Source: Formicarius rufipectus (lineage: Eukaryota > Chordata > Aves > Passeriformes > Formicariidae). From it: 64,000 nt of DNA. The position numbers were made by a program, and so were the translations under genes. The stretch spans positions 248,001 to 312,000 of the forward strand of contig VXAU01001336.1 in the NCBI GenBank assembly GCA_013399695.1, given 5' to 3'. Below, piece by piece: positions 10,601-23,351 of this stretch. Positions within the stretch are counted from its first letter, which is position 1. Each line of letters starts with the position of its first letter. The notes below the pieces were generated by a model. It saw only the letters and a program-made list of their open reading frames with translations, searched no databases and was not told the origin of the DNA.

Positions 10601-13140
10601 CCCTCTCCTCCTTTCTCTCGCTGCCTCCTTGTTTCTCCACTTCAAAATAAGGTTGTTCTAAATCAGCCACAGACACACACTGATGGAGAACTGCTGTTCC
10701 TGTGGACCTGTGCCCCTGTCCTCCAGCATCCTGCTCTTCCCAGGATCCCTTCCCCAGCCTCTCTCGGTATTCCTGGTACAGAGGGTTCATGGCCACCCAT
10801 GTAAAAACATTTTACCTTTTATATCTTATAGATATCTTTTATATATATATATATGTACTTATATATAAGTACAGAACACAGACTACAACAGAGGCATGCA
10901 TCTCCCACATGGGCCACCTGAGCTGATTTTAGCTGACTCACAGCCTTTCTACCCAAAATTAGTTTGAAAGTGAAATTATTTTAACATGACAATGTCAATT
11001 TTACACTGGAGTAAGGGTCACAAGTGTAAATCTAAGCATCTCCAAGACCCACCATGAGCACTGTCCTCATTGTCTGGCTCATTTTGATGTCAATCTGCTT
11101 TCACCTGCATCAGAGCAGCTCCCTGCCAGGCAAGAGCCCTGGCACAGTTTGGAGGTGAGCACCATGAGGAGACCCTTCCCTGTTCTTGGTCTCCAAGCCC
11201 AAGAACAAGATGTGGCTGTTTGGTTTTAATGATATAGCAGTGGAAGGAGCCCCCACTAAGCATCCATCAGACCCTGGGCTCTCCTGTCCTTCCACCAGGG
11301 AGGTGCAGCTCTCCTTTCCCACAAGGCTGAGGTGCACACAGAGATTACTTGAGAAGCCTCAGACCCACTGCAAAGGCACAGCCCCTTCTCCATCCCAGTA
11401 GCAACATACATGGACATCTTATCACTGCAGAGATCTGTCCTGGAAAAACCCTCCAGCCACGAGGCACATAAATTTCCCCCATTTCTAGAAGGGAATGACT
11501 CTTGTCCTGCTCAGCCCAGGAAGAGGTGCTGGAAGGGAAGCTCAGGTCCAACCACACCCGCAGGGAGGAAGGACCTGCCCACCGTGTGGCCTCCCCACGC
11601 TGCTGCTGTGTTGTCCCTGTCCCTGAGCTGGTGGTGTGGCTGCATCAGCTCACATGAAATGAGCCCTGGCTCCTGCAGGGCAGACTCAGCTCTCTGAAAG
11701 GAGAGGCAAACACAGGGGCTGCTACGGTTTGGTAACCTCTGAGTGAAAGCAGCCTATCCCTGGGATCGCTCGCCACATGCAATGACTAATGTGAGATTTA
11801 TGGAGTGTCCTCTCTGCGAGCAAAGCGAAGCGCCGGTGTTAGAGCCACTTAATGGAGGTGACTTCAAATCAGGATGGATGAGAGCTTGTGGGAAGGAGAC
11901 AGGCAGAGAGATTCTTTAATAGTGAAAGCACAAAGGATAAAATCCTGGGGAAGAGCGAACAACTGAGACTGACATTTGACCTGTCTCAATAGCAAAGCTC
12001 CCATTGATTTCACTGGGGACAGGGATGAATCCCTTATCCTCTATCTCATGCCGATGAGAGGGATTTTCCATGTGAGGGATCTGACCGATCCTTCAAACTC
12101 AGACACATGCTATTTTTATGAGAAAGAAAATGCAGTGTGAAGTCCTCAAGAAGCTCAAATGGGAGACTTTGTAAGCTTCTCTGGCATTAAGTTCAAATCC
12201 CCCACTAATGCAGGTCCCCTTACATGGGCAGAGGCACTGCCAAGCAGGTTTATAGAGACATTCAGGGGCATTCGGAGGTAGATAAAGGGGAAATAACTGC
12301 GGTAGATCACACAGGAGCTGGAAATGGCACGTCAAATTACTTCAAAAGGAGCTTTCTAAGGAAGCAGGTCTTTGAAAACAACAAATAGTCTGGGGCTGCT
12401 GAGGGATCCTGGTTGTCTGTTGCTTTTACACTTGGACGCTTTTTCTGGTTTAGACGTGTTTGAAACCTGAACGCCGACCTCAGCTCCTGCAAAATCCCTG
12501 CTTCCTGCAAGTTCAGCGCTTCGTGGAGCCACGGAGCAGTCAGGTTAGGAAAACTGCTCTGCCTGAAGAGTATTGTGGCCCAAAAAAAAGTGATCCAGCA
12601 AAACTCCAGCCTGATCAGTTCCCCAGTCCAGCTGGCCAAGCAACTGTGTTGGCACAATGGGACACATGGCACAGGGATGAGCAAACCAGGACAGGGAGGA
12701 GAGGACCTGCCTATTCTGGCACTTCTGCTACCAAAACACATGGAGGGTGCTGTGGCTCATCAACAGAAATGCTCATAATTCCTATTCCTGGCTCTCTCTT
12801 GTGGACATCACATGGAGCATCTGTCCAAAGGCAGGACACTTGGGTCTCAAGCCCTGTTCAAGTGCATATTCCAAAATGTGGCAGAAAATGCAAAAGAAGA
12901 GTCTGACAGAGCTTCATTCAATGCCCCACTCTGAGGAAATGTCCTCTCTGGAGAGAAATGTGGTACAAAGGAAGGACCAAGACTCTTATTCCCATTAAGG
13001 ATCTAATTTGGACAATTTCTTCCTGTAACACAGTTTAAGGAACTTGAGTTGAAGTCATGAATAGTTTGAGTATGACATAAAGTATTTTTGGAAAATAGGC
13101 TTTATACCAAAGAAGGGATGTTTAGATTTGGTCCAGAGAT
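7690..13140. other. non-coding stretch with simple repeats, no gene seen
   Basis: Mostly AT-richer unique sequence with short chance frames. It includes a POU octamer ATTTGCAT at 8330-8337, a short (AT)n run at 10840-10854, and at about 11990-12030 the phrase CCCATTGATTTCACTGGGG, which resembles an ancient amniote interspersed-repeat motif. No exon with supported splice sites was recognised. Confidence 0.5.
10840..10867. repeat. short (AT)n microsatellite
   Basis: ATATATATATATAT interrupted by GTACTT and followed by ATATATAAG. An AT-only simple repeat in otherwise mixed sequence. Confidence 0.85.
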
Positions 13141-13151
13141 AAGAATAGCTG

Positions 13152-13192
13152 TGCATGACCATTTGCATGGGCATTTGCATCAGAATTTGCAA
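13152..13192 (+). promoter_or_regulatory. three POU octamer motifs in a 12-bp tandem array
   Basis: ATTTGCAT starts at 13161 and at 13173, and a near-octamer ATTTGCAA starts at 13185, giving an exact 12-bp period. A further TGCAT lies just upstream. ATTTGCAT is the known POU (OCT) site. Three on one face at about one helical turn could be a homotypic regulatory cluster or just a short tandem repeat. No nearby gene other than PCDH1 is visible. Confidence 0.35.
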
Positions 13193-15654
13193 CTGCTGCC
13201 AGGCAAAAGTAAAATATCAAGTCCCATGTGGACTTAGTTCCCTGTTTTATTATCAGTGGGGAACAGGAAGGCATGTCCTGCCAGGTGAGGTCGACAACCC
13301 TTCCCCAGGCGTGATGAAGTGAAATGGTGGTGGAAAGTGTTCCTGCCTTGGACTGGAAGAGGTACCTGATGCTGTTCGGTCTCCCTGCTCTGGGAGACTG
13401 GGAAATCCTCCCTTCCTTGGGACAGCAGAAGTCATCTTCCCTACATAAGCTCATTTATATTTCTTAGATAAAAAATTACACTCTCCCATCTGTTTGCAGC
13501 TGATTCCTTTAAGAAAACTCTCAAAGTTTGCCATGGAGCTGACCAAGCCTAATGAAGAGGGAAGAGCGTTTGCAAAGAGCGAGGTGAGTTTTGGGTCAGC
13601 AGTTTTCAGTGTGTTCTCCAGACCTGTGGTCTCTGCAGTCCTGCCCTGTAAATCAGCAAATTTAGAGCAGGGTCACCTCCCTGAGATGTGCCCTCACAGC
13701 AGCACAGGGAGAGGATCACGTTGGGTACGGCTTCCAGATGGAAGAAAGAATAAAGATTAAGAAAAATTATCAGATTTTCTCCATCCAGTAAGTCCAGAGC
13801 AGGACAAATGTGAAGGGCATAAAACAAGGAGCATGACAGTCACTAGTTTCCATCATCTTGCCACAGACAGCAACAGGGAATGGAAGAGATCACAGGATCA
13901 CACGGAATAGCAGAAAACTCAAAAAATCCAATTTTGAATGCAGGAGACACACACAGAGCCATAGGGATCCATATATTCTACAGGAGAAGGCACCTTCCTA
14001 CTGAAATATGGAGCTTTTTGTCTCTTGGGCATTGCCTCAGAATGACTGTACTGCCCAGATCTTTCATAATCACACAATGCAACCACAGTTCAGGGACAGA
14101 AAGGGTGAAAAAAGAAATCACAATCCAACAGGGAAATTTGGTTTCTTCAAATAACTTCTCTAAAGATGTCCAGGGTCTGCAAAGGATCTTTGGAGAACTT
14201 GAGGACAATCTTATATGTGCACTACTACATAATCCTGTGAGGCAAGAGAGACACTGTCAAATAAATTATTAAAGCTATTTTGGACAACGTCTGAAGGAAG
14301 TAGCATCCTTCTTAGAAGGTCTTGAGAGGATTAAAGGCATTCTCTGTAGCTGGTAGCAATGTACTTGTTACTCAGTGTGGGGAGGAAAAAACAGCTGTAC
14401 CCTGGTTACCCTGGGATCCTGTGCCCAGTTAAGGAGGGTGACCTGGTTGACGTGGCGTGACACAACCGCTCCGACCTGAGCGGCTCTTTCGTAAGAGTTC
14501 ACCCAGACAGGCAGCTGGAAAGGATGGAAAATAAAGAAATAGGGTGAGAACAAGTTTGAAATTACAGCTCAGGCAGAAACGGGGTGTTGAAACCAAGATG
14601 GTGTAATCCATGGCCATTTGCAATCTGCTGGATGTTGTCTCTGGTGATAAAAATCTTTTTCCCACAACTCTCCTCAGCAGTGATTAGGCAAATCGGGACC
14701 TGACTTTGGGGATGAACCAACATTAAGTGTGGAAAGTGGAGAAGCTTCTGATTTCTTATGAAGAAATGCAGATGCCTGTAGAGCTGAAGATCACTGAGAA
14801 ACCCAGACATGATTTATAGAGGTAGATGAGATGCAGAATATGGTCACAGAGACTGTGCACACCCTAAACTAGAGCAGCAAATTGCTAATAAGGACAAAAC
14901 AGTGACAAGAAGGAATTTCAGCCCTGAAGTCAAGTGTTAAAAAGGAAAGGGCTGAAGATCAGTTAAAAACCCTAAAGCCACAATGTCTCAGCTAGAGAAG
15001 AGTCCAAACACCAGCCAGACCCAATGTTCTCAGCTGGCCAGACGTGTGACCTGCTGTTTCTCAGTCAAGAAGGGCTGACTGGTGCCCAGTGCCAACCACA
15101 GACCAGCTTTATTCCAGAGATGGCAGCTTTTATCCCATCCCATGCCATACCCTCCCACAAGGTGTAAGACCATGCAGAAGAGGTCTGTGTACCACACAAC
15201 CTGTCCAGGCTCCCTAGCATCGACCAGGAACAGCACAGAGCTCACATCCCACATCCCAGACAGAGCCCACTCAAAGGCATTTCTCAGCTCTCTGCTACAA
15301 AGCAAAACTGCTGCAGGGTACATTTGAAAAAAAAAAAAACACCCTCTGCAGACATGTGCCTGGAACTCTTTCTGCAAGACAAAAGGCACATTTAAAGATA
15401 ATGTAGAAAAAAAGGGAAAAAAAGAATAGGTTTTAAGATCTAGAGAAGCCACTGTGCCAGAGAAGGAGACAGAATGTAATTTTTCTGTCGCATCTGTTGG
15501 CTGCGAGGGAACTGAACAACAATCACAGTGAGAACCTTAAAAAGAAGCTCATGGCTGGACTGGCACTAAGCAGAGACAGGAAGTAGTGGCTGCCCAGGAC
15601 TTCAAATCCATCATCACTGTGAGCCTTGGCTTGGGAGTCCTCCTCTGAATCACC
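13193..15654. other. non-coding stretch, one exon-like segment, otherwise nothing seen
   Basis: Unique sequence with a poly(A) run near 15326-15337 and no recognised element. The one oddity is a minus-strand frame at 14368-14553, described in its own entry. The other frames are short and lack splice or codon support. Confidence 0.45.
14368..14553 (-). other. exon-like minus-strand segment of unknown identity
   Basis: On the minus strand a pyrimidine-rich tract ending in TTTCCAG at about 14519 precedes an open stretch rich in CpG (about six in 70 bp). It reads LPVWVNSYERAAQVGAVVSR and continues HVNQ before a possible GTCACC donor near 14446, or runs on to a stop at 14368. I do not recognise the peptide, and it does not match the expected PCDH1 C-terminus. 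It could be a chance frame, an old gene relic or a retroelement piece. Confidence 0.15.
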
Positions 15655-16048
15655 CACCTTCTCAAGGGACTGAGAGCTGGGCGTGTTCAGCCTGGAGAAG
15701 AGAGGACTTTGGGAAGACCTGAGAGCCCCTTCCAGTGCCTAAAGTGGTTCCAAGAGTGCTGGAGAGAGACTTTGGACCAGGGCATGGAGTGACAGGACAA
15801 GGGGAAGTGACTTCAAACAGAGAGAGGACAGGATTAGATGGGATATTGGGAAGGAATTCTTCCCTGGGAGGGTGGGGCAGCCCTGGCACAGGTTGGGCAG
15901 AGAAGCTGTGGCTGCCCCATCCCTGAAAGTGTTCAAGACCAGGTTGGATGTCTGGTCCAGTGGAAGGTGTCCCTACCCATGGAAGGGGGTGGAATTAGAT
16001 GACCTTTCATGTGCCTTCCAATGCAAAGCCATCTGTGATTCTCTGGCA
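15655..16048 (+). mobile_element. CR1 LINE 3' fragment
   Basis: Plus-oriented. GTTCAGCCTGGAGAAGAG comes first, then GATATTGGGAAGGAATTCTT, then CCCTGGCACAGGTTGGGCAG, then GTGGAAGGTGTCCCTACCCA and a decayed TGTGATTCT end near 16040. It is about 390 bp, 5'-truncated. Confidence 0.92.
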
Positions 16049-19000
16049 CTGCAGGGTGCACACACAGCCCAGGGCCATCCAGAAGCCGCCGTGTTTGCAT
16101 GCGATGGACACACATGAGCATCATGAGATCAGGAAGACAAACAAGAGCAGACACATTATCTCTGCACCTGGTACTGCCATGGATGTCACTGAGTGCTGCT
16201 GGAGGGCTGGGGACCATCATCTGGTCACATTCACCCCACTGAAACATTGTAGGCAAATTGATGGTCATGCAGAGAAACAAAATTATGCAAAGGAATGGAA
16301 GACTTGAACTATAATCAGAAGTGTGGCAAAGAGGAGGGGGGGAATTCTCCCCAGGCTGCCTTTGCAAGGGTTGCCAAAAAGCAGCACATACACCCAAGAT
16401 GTGCCAGATGTTGCTGCTGCTCAAGAATGGGACTGCAGGTCTGCGGTGGTGTCAAGAGCAGATGGCAATGGCTGGGAGGAGTGCGAGGAAGGGTGGGAGG
16501 AGAGGAAGAGAGACCCAGCTGCCAAAATATCTTGCCTTGGCTCTGCTCACCATGAGGGAGTTGACTCAGTTTTCAAGTGTATCAAAGAGAACTTTAATTG
16601 TTGACTTGCTTGAATGTGATCTACAAGTATGCATGACATGAAGTGAATTCCAGTATCGCAGGGCTCCATGGAAAGACAGGGGAGGAAGAGCAGCTGAAAT
16701 AGAATTTAAGTGTAGACTAATGAAACTGGGGGCAAAGAGGACCCACCACTAGAAGGGCTCACTTAGGGTCTCACACACTTGCCATCAAAGTTGGGTATTC
16801 CCAAAGGAGTGCTCCTGGTCAGAGATCAAGGTGGAATTTCATGGCTGTGTCACGCAGGGGTAAGACAACCTGCTCCTCCTGCCTTCACGGTGCATCAATC
16901 TAAACCTCTCTCAAAACAAAGAAAAATCTGGACTGACGTGGTTTTATTAAGCCCAGCAGTCAAGCCTGGGAAATAGTATCTCAATTCATCTGCTCAGGCT
17001 GTGCTGAGGTGCACAGAGGAGGTGGGGGACCACGAGGAGAAGGCTGGCCTTGTCAGAAAAGCCTATGGCTATGAACCAGATGAGAGGGTTTTACATCCAG
17101 CTCTGCCACGAAGTCCCCAAGCCGAGCTGCTCGCGCCCTGTACGTCAGCAGCTGCCGGAGGCGGCTGGCACAGCCTTGGCTTCACCATCCAAGAGCAGCT
17201 GCAGACCTGCCTCGTGGCTCTGCAGCACTGGGAAGGCACTCACCTTCCAACAGGAGCAGATAGAGGAGCTGCCACCTCATCTGGGGGTCACCCAAAGCTT
17301 GCAGACACTTCTGAAATGCAGATTATTATTTCCTATTTTATCCCTCCCCTCTCTACAGTGGAGTTTCTTCACTGGAAGGGGAGCTGTGAGGATAAACTCA
17401 TTAACATCTGTGAAGTACAGATACCTCGGCACTAAGTGCACTGCAAAACTCAGGAGATGATCATTAATTACATATTCAGAGCGAGGTTGTTACAGAATGC
17501 ATTAAAAATGGCATGGGGTCTACACGTTAAATAACGGGGATAAAACAGATTAAATGTTTGTCCCTGTTCTGTGGGCTGAAGACCATAGATCACAAATGCT
17601 TCATCCAATATATCATAATCTTGGGTACGTCTGGACCCACAGGAGCAGAGGCAAACAGCCTCTGCGTAACACTTCCGAAATTGCACATATTGGTCCTGTA
17701 ATCCTACTAAATTCTCTCCATCGCCAATGGAGAGCAACTGGCACTGTCATAATCCAAGCTCTGTGTGCATTATGGCAGGGCAGATCCTCTGCAGAGCACA
17801 ATCACTCCCAGGCTCCTTCCAACGAAAGCAAATCTGTTGTACAGGGGGAACAGATGTCTCTAGCGAAAGCAACGGGTGGCCAAGTGGGAGACTGAGCTCT
17901 GTTCCCAGCTCAGTGTACCCCACAAAAGTGGGTAACAGCACGGCAAAATGTTGGGGAGGAAACAGTGGGCAGCTAGGTAAAATACCAGGGATGGCAAATG
18001 CCTGGGATGACTGAGGAGTTGGCACAGGAGAGCCAAGATCCTGGAGAAGTCTTCATCAGAAACATCATAATTCCTCCTGAAAAGGACCTGGCTCAGCCCC
18101 TGCAATACAGCATTTTACTGCAGTCTGCACAGCATAAAGTGTCCAAAAAAGGAGGACACTGATATGTGTGTTAATCAAGTGAAGAACCATCTACAAAGAA
18201 AAGGCATGGATCTGTCTTCCAGTTGAAAAGCTATAAATAGCCCTGCATACTTGCTTATCAGATTGGTTCGGCTGCAGGGATAATCTCCTGGAGAAAGCAA
18301 TGGAAGCCCTGTTATGTTGGATATTTATAACTAGATGAAAGCCTAGAAAATGCACAGTCGTGTCAGTCTTGCGCTCGTGCCGCGAGATAGCGTGTGCGGG
18401 ATCCAACTCCTCTCTTCAGTTTAATATAAGGTCAAGAATGGCTTAATCTTCCCAGCCACACAAAAACACAAGATCTGATCTCTTTGAGGGGCTGGTGATG
18501 CTTGGGCAGTAGACAAAGCCAAGACAAGGGCATGGTGAGACAATCCCCAAAAGGTCATGATGGTTCCACATCGCTGGAGACTCTTTGTAGGAAGCAAAAC
18601 ATGACCCTTGTCTGGACAAACAGGATGGAAAGGTCTTCTTGGAGCCACAGTGGGATCAGATGTGCCACACCCTGGGCACACAAATCGTGGGAAACACAAC
18701 TCTGATGAGCTGGTCTAACACCACCAGTGTCTGCTAATCTCCAAATCACCTGTCCTGGTGCCAGGGTCCCTTAAGTCTGCTTAACAGATCACGACCCTGA
18801 CCCTGCTCCTCAGATCCCTCAAACTGCTGTTGCCAGATTATCTGCAGAGCACCAGGACCAGCTTGGGCTAATGCTGGTGGATTCTCCAGAGCCTTGGCCT
18901 GCCATGGCCTCTGCACTCAACCTGCTGTATACAAGTCAGGAGGGCTGCTGGAGGCACTGGGGCCTGACTTCCCTCCCTCTGCCATGTGAAGGGAGCTGAG

Positions 19001-20935
19001 ACAGGCTAGGCCAGGTGACAGTGAGCAGAACAGGGTTATGATTATCCCCTGGGAGCTCTGTGTGTCTGTACCACACATGGACCTGTTGGTGGATGGGTGT
19101 GGGGTGATTTTTGTCCTCTTGGGATGGGAACATACACAGGGAGCCTTGTGCAAAGAGAGTTTATATAACCTGCCTGGTTTATAGGGCAGGTTGGGGTTTA
19201 TGATGTTGTGGGCAGGGAGCCATGCCCTGAACTCTGTCCCTGTGAGAACCATGCTTGGAGCAGTGCTCCTTAGCCTTCCTCAGCTCTGCTCATCACCTTG
19301 TGCAGACACTGAACATCCCAAGGACTACAGACAGCCCTCTCTGCTCCCCATCTCCTGTTGCAGACCTCCCTGGTGCTCCTCCCTCTCTCTTTCTACTTTT
19401 AGCCCTGCTCATCCCTTACCATCTCCAAGTTGCCTGGAACCTTCCAGGGCTCAAACTTTCCTCTTCCAGGTCCACCACCACCCCTGCCTCACTACATCCT
19501 TCAGCACAGTCATGTGGAATCTCCTTGCCCATATGCCCTTCAAGCCTCTCTTGGAGGCACAGGCTGGTAGTCAAGGGCACTTGGGAAATCCAGCACTGTC
19601 ATCATGTGCCAGGGCTCCAGGAACCTCTCCAAACTCTTCTTCCCAGTTGTCTGGCCAGTATTTTTGGGAAGAAGGTGATCTGCACAGCACTCCTAGACAC
19701 AAGGGTGCTTCATATTCCAGGAGCAACAAATGGATTTGGGAACCCTGCCAGACCTGGCACTACCACGGGTCTTCAATGGTTGTAACATGGAGAACTCCAG
19801 TGTCACTCCAGGAACTAACATGGGAAGAAGGACGAGATGCTCCACTCAATCTCCCCACAAGTTCCTTAATAGAGGGACCCAGCAGGTCTGCAGCTCCCTA
19901 AAAAGCAGCTGAACACACTCTCAGCCATTTTCACACCACATACAGACCTGTCCCAAAGACAAGGATGCTCCCAGCAGTAGGAGACACCAGAAGAACCTTC
20001 TGTCACCTCCTCCTTTTCCCTCCAGAGGTTTCTTTGAACCTTCTGACTCCACAGGAACCTCCCCTCAGTACACAAGCACAGAAGGCAGCAGGTACAGGAC
20101 AGAAGATGTTATGTGCACAGCCAGAGCCAAGTCTGAGGAAGCAACTGAAGCTGGCCAGAGAAGACAGCTGGGGGAGTGGGCTGCTGAGGGCAGTCAGGCA
20201 GGCAGCACAGAGGCAGCACGAGGAGCAGAACTGGGGTTGAAGCTGCGCCAGGGCAGGGGAAGCAGTTCTCCCATGGTGACATCACAGACACCTCCAGGGG
20301 GGTTCTCAGGGAAAGGTGGACCCGAGCAGGAGGTGACCTGAAGGGCCCAGTGAAGATGGGACACGTCGCTTTTGGGATTGCCACCCCCTTGCTCTCTGAT
20401 CCTCCACTCCAGAGATATCCCCAACCCGGTCTGTGCCACTAAACCTTAAACTCCCCTCTGCTCCCCGGGACACTCCCATGGCTCTGCCCTGTCCCACAGC
20501 ATGGAGAGCTGCATCAACACCCCAACCCATCCCTGCCCTGCCATGGGCACAGGCACCCATGGGACTCCTGCCTGCGGCACACGAGCTCACGGTTGGCTGG
20601 GTGCCCCCTGTGCTGCCATCCTGGCCCACCCTGTTGGATCCCTCTCTACATCATGCCAAGCCCACCTGTCTCCTGCCAAGCCCACCTGCTCCCACATCCC
20701 CTTGCATCCCCCAGGCTTTCCCTCTCTCCCCTCCCCACCACGTCCTTGCTGTTCCCTTGCTTTGAGCCTCATCTCTCCTTCATCCTCCCCTCCCCACCAC
20801 ACCTGAGCGTGGCCAGCCCGCCCCAGCTGAGCCCCTCGACCCACATCCCCCACACGGAGGATGCGCAGCGTGGGGCATGAGGACCCCCGGGCAGGGTCCC
20901 AGGGGAGGGGCAGGCATGGGAGGGTGGGCACGTAC
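16049..20935. other. non-coding stretch beyond PCDH1 exon 4, no gene seen
   Basis: On the minus strand this follows the exon-4 donor at 20930-20935, so it is most likely PCDH1 intron. I looked for the conserved delta-1 protocadherin terminal exon (a CSEFGHSDTCWMP-type motif and an EIYL-like end) and did not find it. The sequence between 17.4 and 18.4 kb is repeat-free by eye with scattered CpGs and a CTATAAATAG at about 18230. No function is assigned. Confidence 0.5.
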
Positions 20936-21155
20936 CATTCTCAGGGTGCTCCATCTCCCCGATGCTGCCGTCGGGCGTGGTGCGCTCGTAGTGGTCCTCG
21001 GGCAGGGCAAGGGGCCCGATGCGGGGCCCCGACGATGATTTGCTGCTTGGGGTCTCGGATTCCTCCAGCCCGCTGTCGTAGTAGCTGTGCTGGGAGGGAT
21101 CCTGCAGGTCCTGAGCCTGGCTGGCTGCAGAGAACGTCACTCGGCGATGAGGTAA
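20936..21155 (-). CDS. PCDH1: PCDH1 exon 4: long-isoform cytoplasmic tail segment with CM3 motif
   Basis: Adds 73 codons plus one base to the long isoform of protocadherin-1. The acceptor is a pyrimidine tract ending TCTCTCCAG just above 21155, and the donor is G|GTACGT at 20930-20935. The exon enters in phase 0 and leaves in phase 1, which fits the upstream exon ending after a complete Gln codon. It starts LPHRRVTFSAASQAQ and ends with GSIGEMEHPEN. RRVTF is the delta-1 protocadherin conserved motif 3, a protein phosphatase 1 docking sequence of the R-V-x-F class. The remainder is Ser/Thr/Glu-rich with YDSGLEESETPSSKSSSG. The reading continues into a last exon not found in the window. Confidence 0.96.
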
Positions 21156-22194
21156 CTGGAGAGAAGAGAGAAGCTGTTGCATCACCCACCGCAGCAGATG
21201 AAGGAGATGGGTGGGTCATCAAACCTGACCAGCAAACACAGAGCTCATGACACCAGCGGGGTCCATCATCAGCCCCCCACAGCCACTCCACACTGGGCTC
21301 CACCTCAGCCCAGAACACCCCACAGGATGCCACCACATGTGGGGAGCACACTTTGCACCATCCCTTGTGCGCCTCCAACCCATCAGCTCCCTTCACAGCT
21401 CCTGCCCCAGCCTCTTCCTTCACCCAGAGACAACCATGGGCAGATGACCTCTCCCATGGCAGGAAGGCTCTAGAAACATCCCCCTGAATCGTGAAGCACT
21501 ACCCCCCACCCTTCACCTGGGGTTCCCCACTCTACCTGTCCCCTTGGTGCTCTCAGAGACCCAACCCAGATAGCCACGTAGCAAAGCCCACCCCAGAGCT
21601 CCTCTAATGGGATCACTGCCCGGCACAGAGCTGTGGCGACATCATCCCTCACCTCCCAGCCTCTGGCCTGACCCCATCTCTCATCCTCAGAGCTTGTCCA
21701 CCAAGGGTCACCACCGCTGCTTTTGTCTGCTCGTTAAGCATTTCAAAGACCCTACTTCAAACTTTCTCTCCCCAGCTTTACCTCATGCTTGGGAGGAGCT
21801 CCCTGCAAACAACCATTAAGCTACATCATTATCCTCGTCCAAATCCTTCCACAAAATCCTTCTTTGTCGTGATTACCGAGGAGTGGAAAGGGTAGCATGA
21901 GTTCATAGGGCAAGAGTAGGATGATGCGTGCAGAGAATGAAACACAAACATCGAGAGAGAGAAAAAGACACCACAGAGCCCATAAATGTAGGGAGGAGCC
22001 CAAGAAAGGAGCTATTTGGTGAGGATCTGAAGGTGATGAGGAGACACAGTTGAGACAACACATTATTTAGGCTGAGTACCTTTTTTTTTGCTGGTGTCTT
22101 TACTACAAATGAGTGGCAATCAGGCGTCCCACACTGCAAGCTCCGACCAGGAAAGGGAAGGAATTGAGACAAACGGAGGGAAGGAACACACAGG

Positions 22195-22890
22195 GAGCAT
22201 TTAGATGAGCTAGCTGCTTTAAGGTTGGTTGGACCTGATTAAATTCACCCCAGATGCTTAGAGACCTGATTTAAGTAACTTCAGAGTTGTTAGGGCTGCT
22301 GCCTTTTCTTTTTTTTTTCCCCATACTTCTTTTCTTGAAGAATTTGTAGAGAATCAGGGAGCTTCCAGAAGACTGGAAGTGAGCTAAAATAGCGCCTGTC
22401 TTTAATGATGAGAAAAAAGAAGAGCTGGAGAATTATAAAACAGTTAGCTTAATTTCAGTTCCTGGAAAAATACTGAAGCAGATAAAAGAACTCTTTGTAA
22501 GTACCTACAAGATAACAAGGAAATGAGTAACAGCCACTGTAGATTTGTCACAAACAAACATGTCAAGCCATTGAACTTCTTCCTTTGAAAAGATAGCAGA
22601 CCTTGTGGATGGAGGAGGAGCAGTAAATGTTCTATCTTGACTTTAGGAAGTTTTTTTGACGCTATTTTAGATGATATTCTCATAAGTAATTCAGGAAAAC
22701 AGTGCAGGTGCAGCATGTACATCTCTGCCTGGATAATATAGTGCAACTCACTGCAGGGTGGATGCAAAGCATTTAGAAAGTTGCATTCACAAATTACTGC
22801 AGACAGGCCTTTCAGCTGGGAGGATGGATCTAGTTCAATTCTCTGGGTTGTGTCCCAGGTCCAGCTCTAGTCTGTATTGTCATCAACATC
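22195..22890 (+). mobile_element. ancient CR1-type LINE remnant with reverse-transcriptase coding
   Basis: A decayed plus-oriented ORF2 segment. One frame at about 22350-22490 reads ELPEDWK, a stop, then AKIAPVFNDEKKEELENYKT followed by VSLISVPGKILKQI, which matches the CR1 RT block (EDWK...NYRPVSLTSVPGK). Further on, a frame around 22600-22670 resembles the RT motif DFRKFFDAI (canonical DFSKAFD). Frames are broken by stops and indels, so the element is inactive. The family is an old amniote CR1 lineage rather than the young avian subfamily. Confidence 0.85.
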
Positions 22891-23351
22891 TGCATGCCCC
22901 TGAGAAACAATCACCAGCCGAGCAGCAGGGCTGGCTGAGGGGTCAGGGGCTGCAGCAGATCAGGGGTTGATGAGCCATCAATCTCAAACCAAAAAGGCTG
23001 AGATGTGTAAACAGGAACCTTGTCTTTGAGCCACGCAGGGATCTCTATGCTCTGGTGAGTTTGAGGAGGGTTCTGGAGGCAGAGTTGTGCCCACTTCAGG
23101 CACCACTTCCGAAAAGAACAGAAACAAGCCATTGTTACAAACCACGACAAAATAATAGAAATTAGGAATTTAGTTGAGGAAGGAGAGGGATAAGGATGGC
23201 AAAGGCAGCACTCTTTAAGCTTGCAAAAGCCTTCTGCAAAGGAAACGCTGCTGCTTTGGATCATGGGCAGACAAGGAGAGGCCTTCACCTTTGGGAAGAC
23301 TGAGGTTAATCACTATGAAAAAAACCCTATGGCAGTTTTAGCCAAGTGCAA

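Noticed and set aside
18225..18420. CTATAAATAG with nearby CpGs as a promoter
   Set aside because: No CpG island, no downstream exon and no conserved context visible. A TATA match alone is too common.
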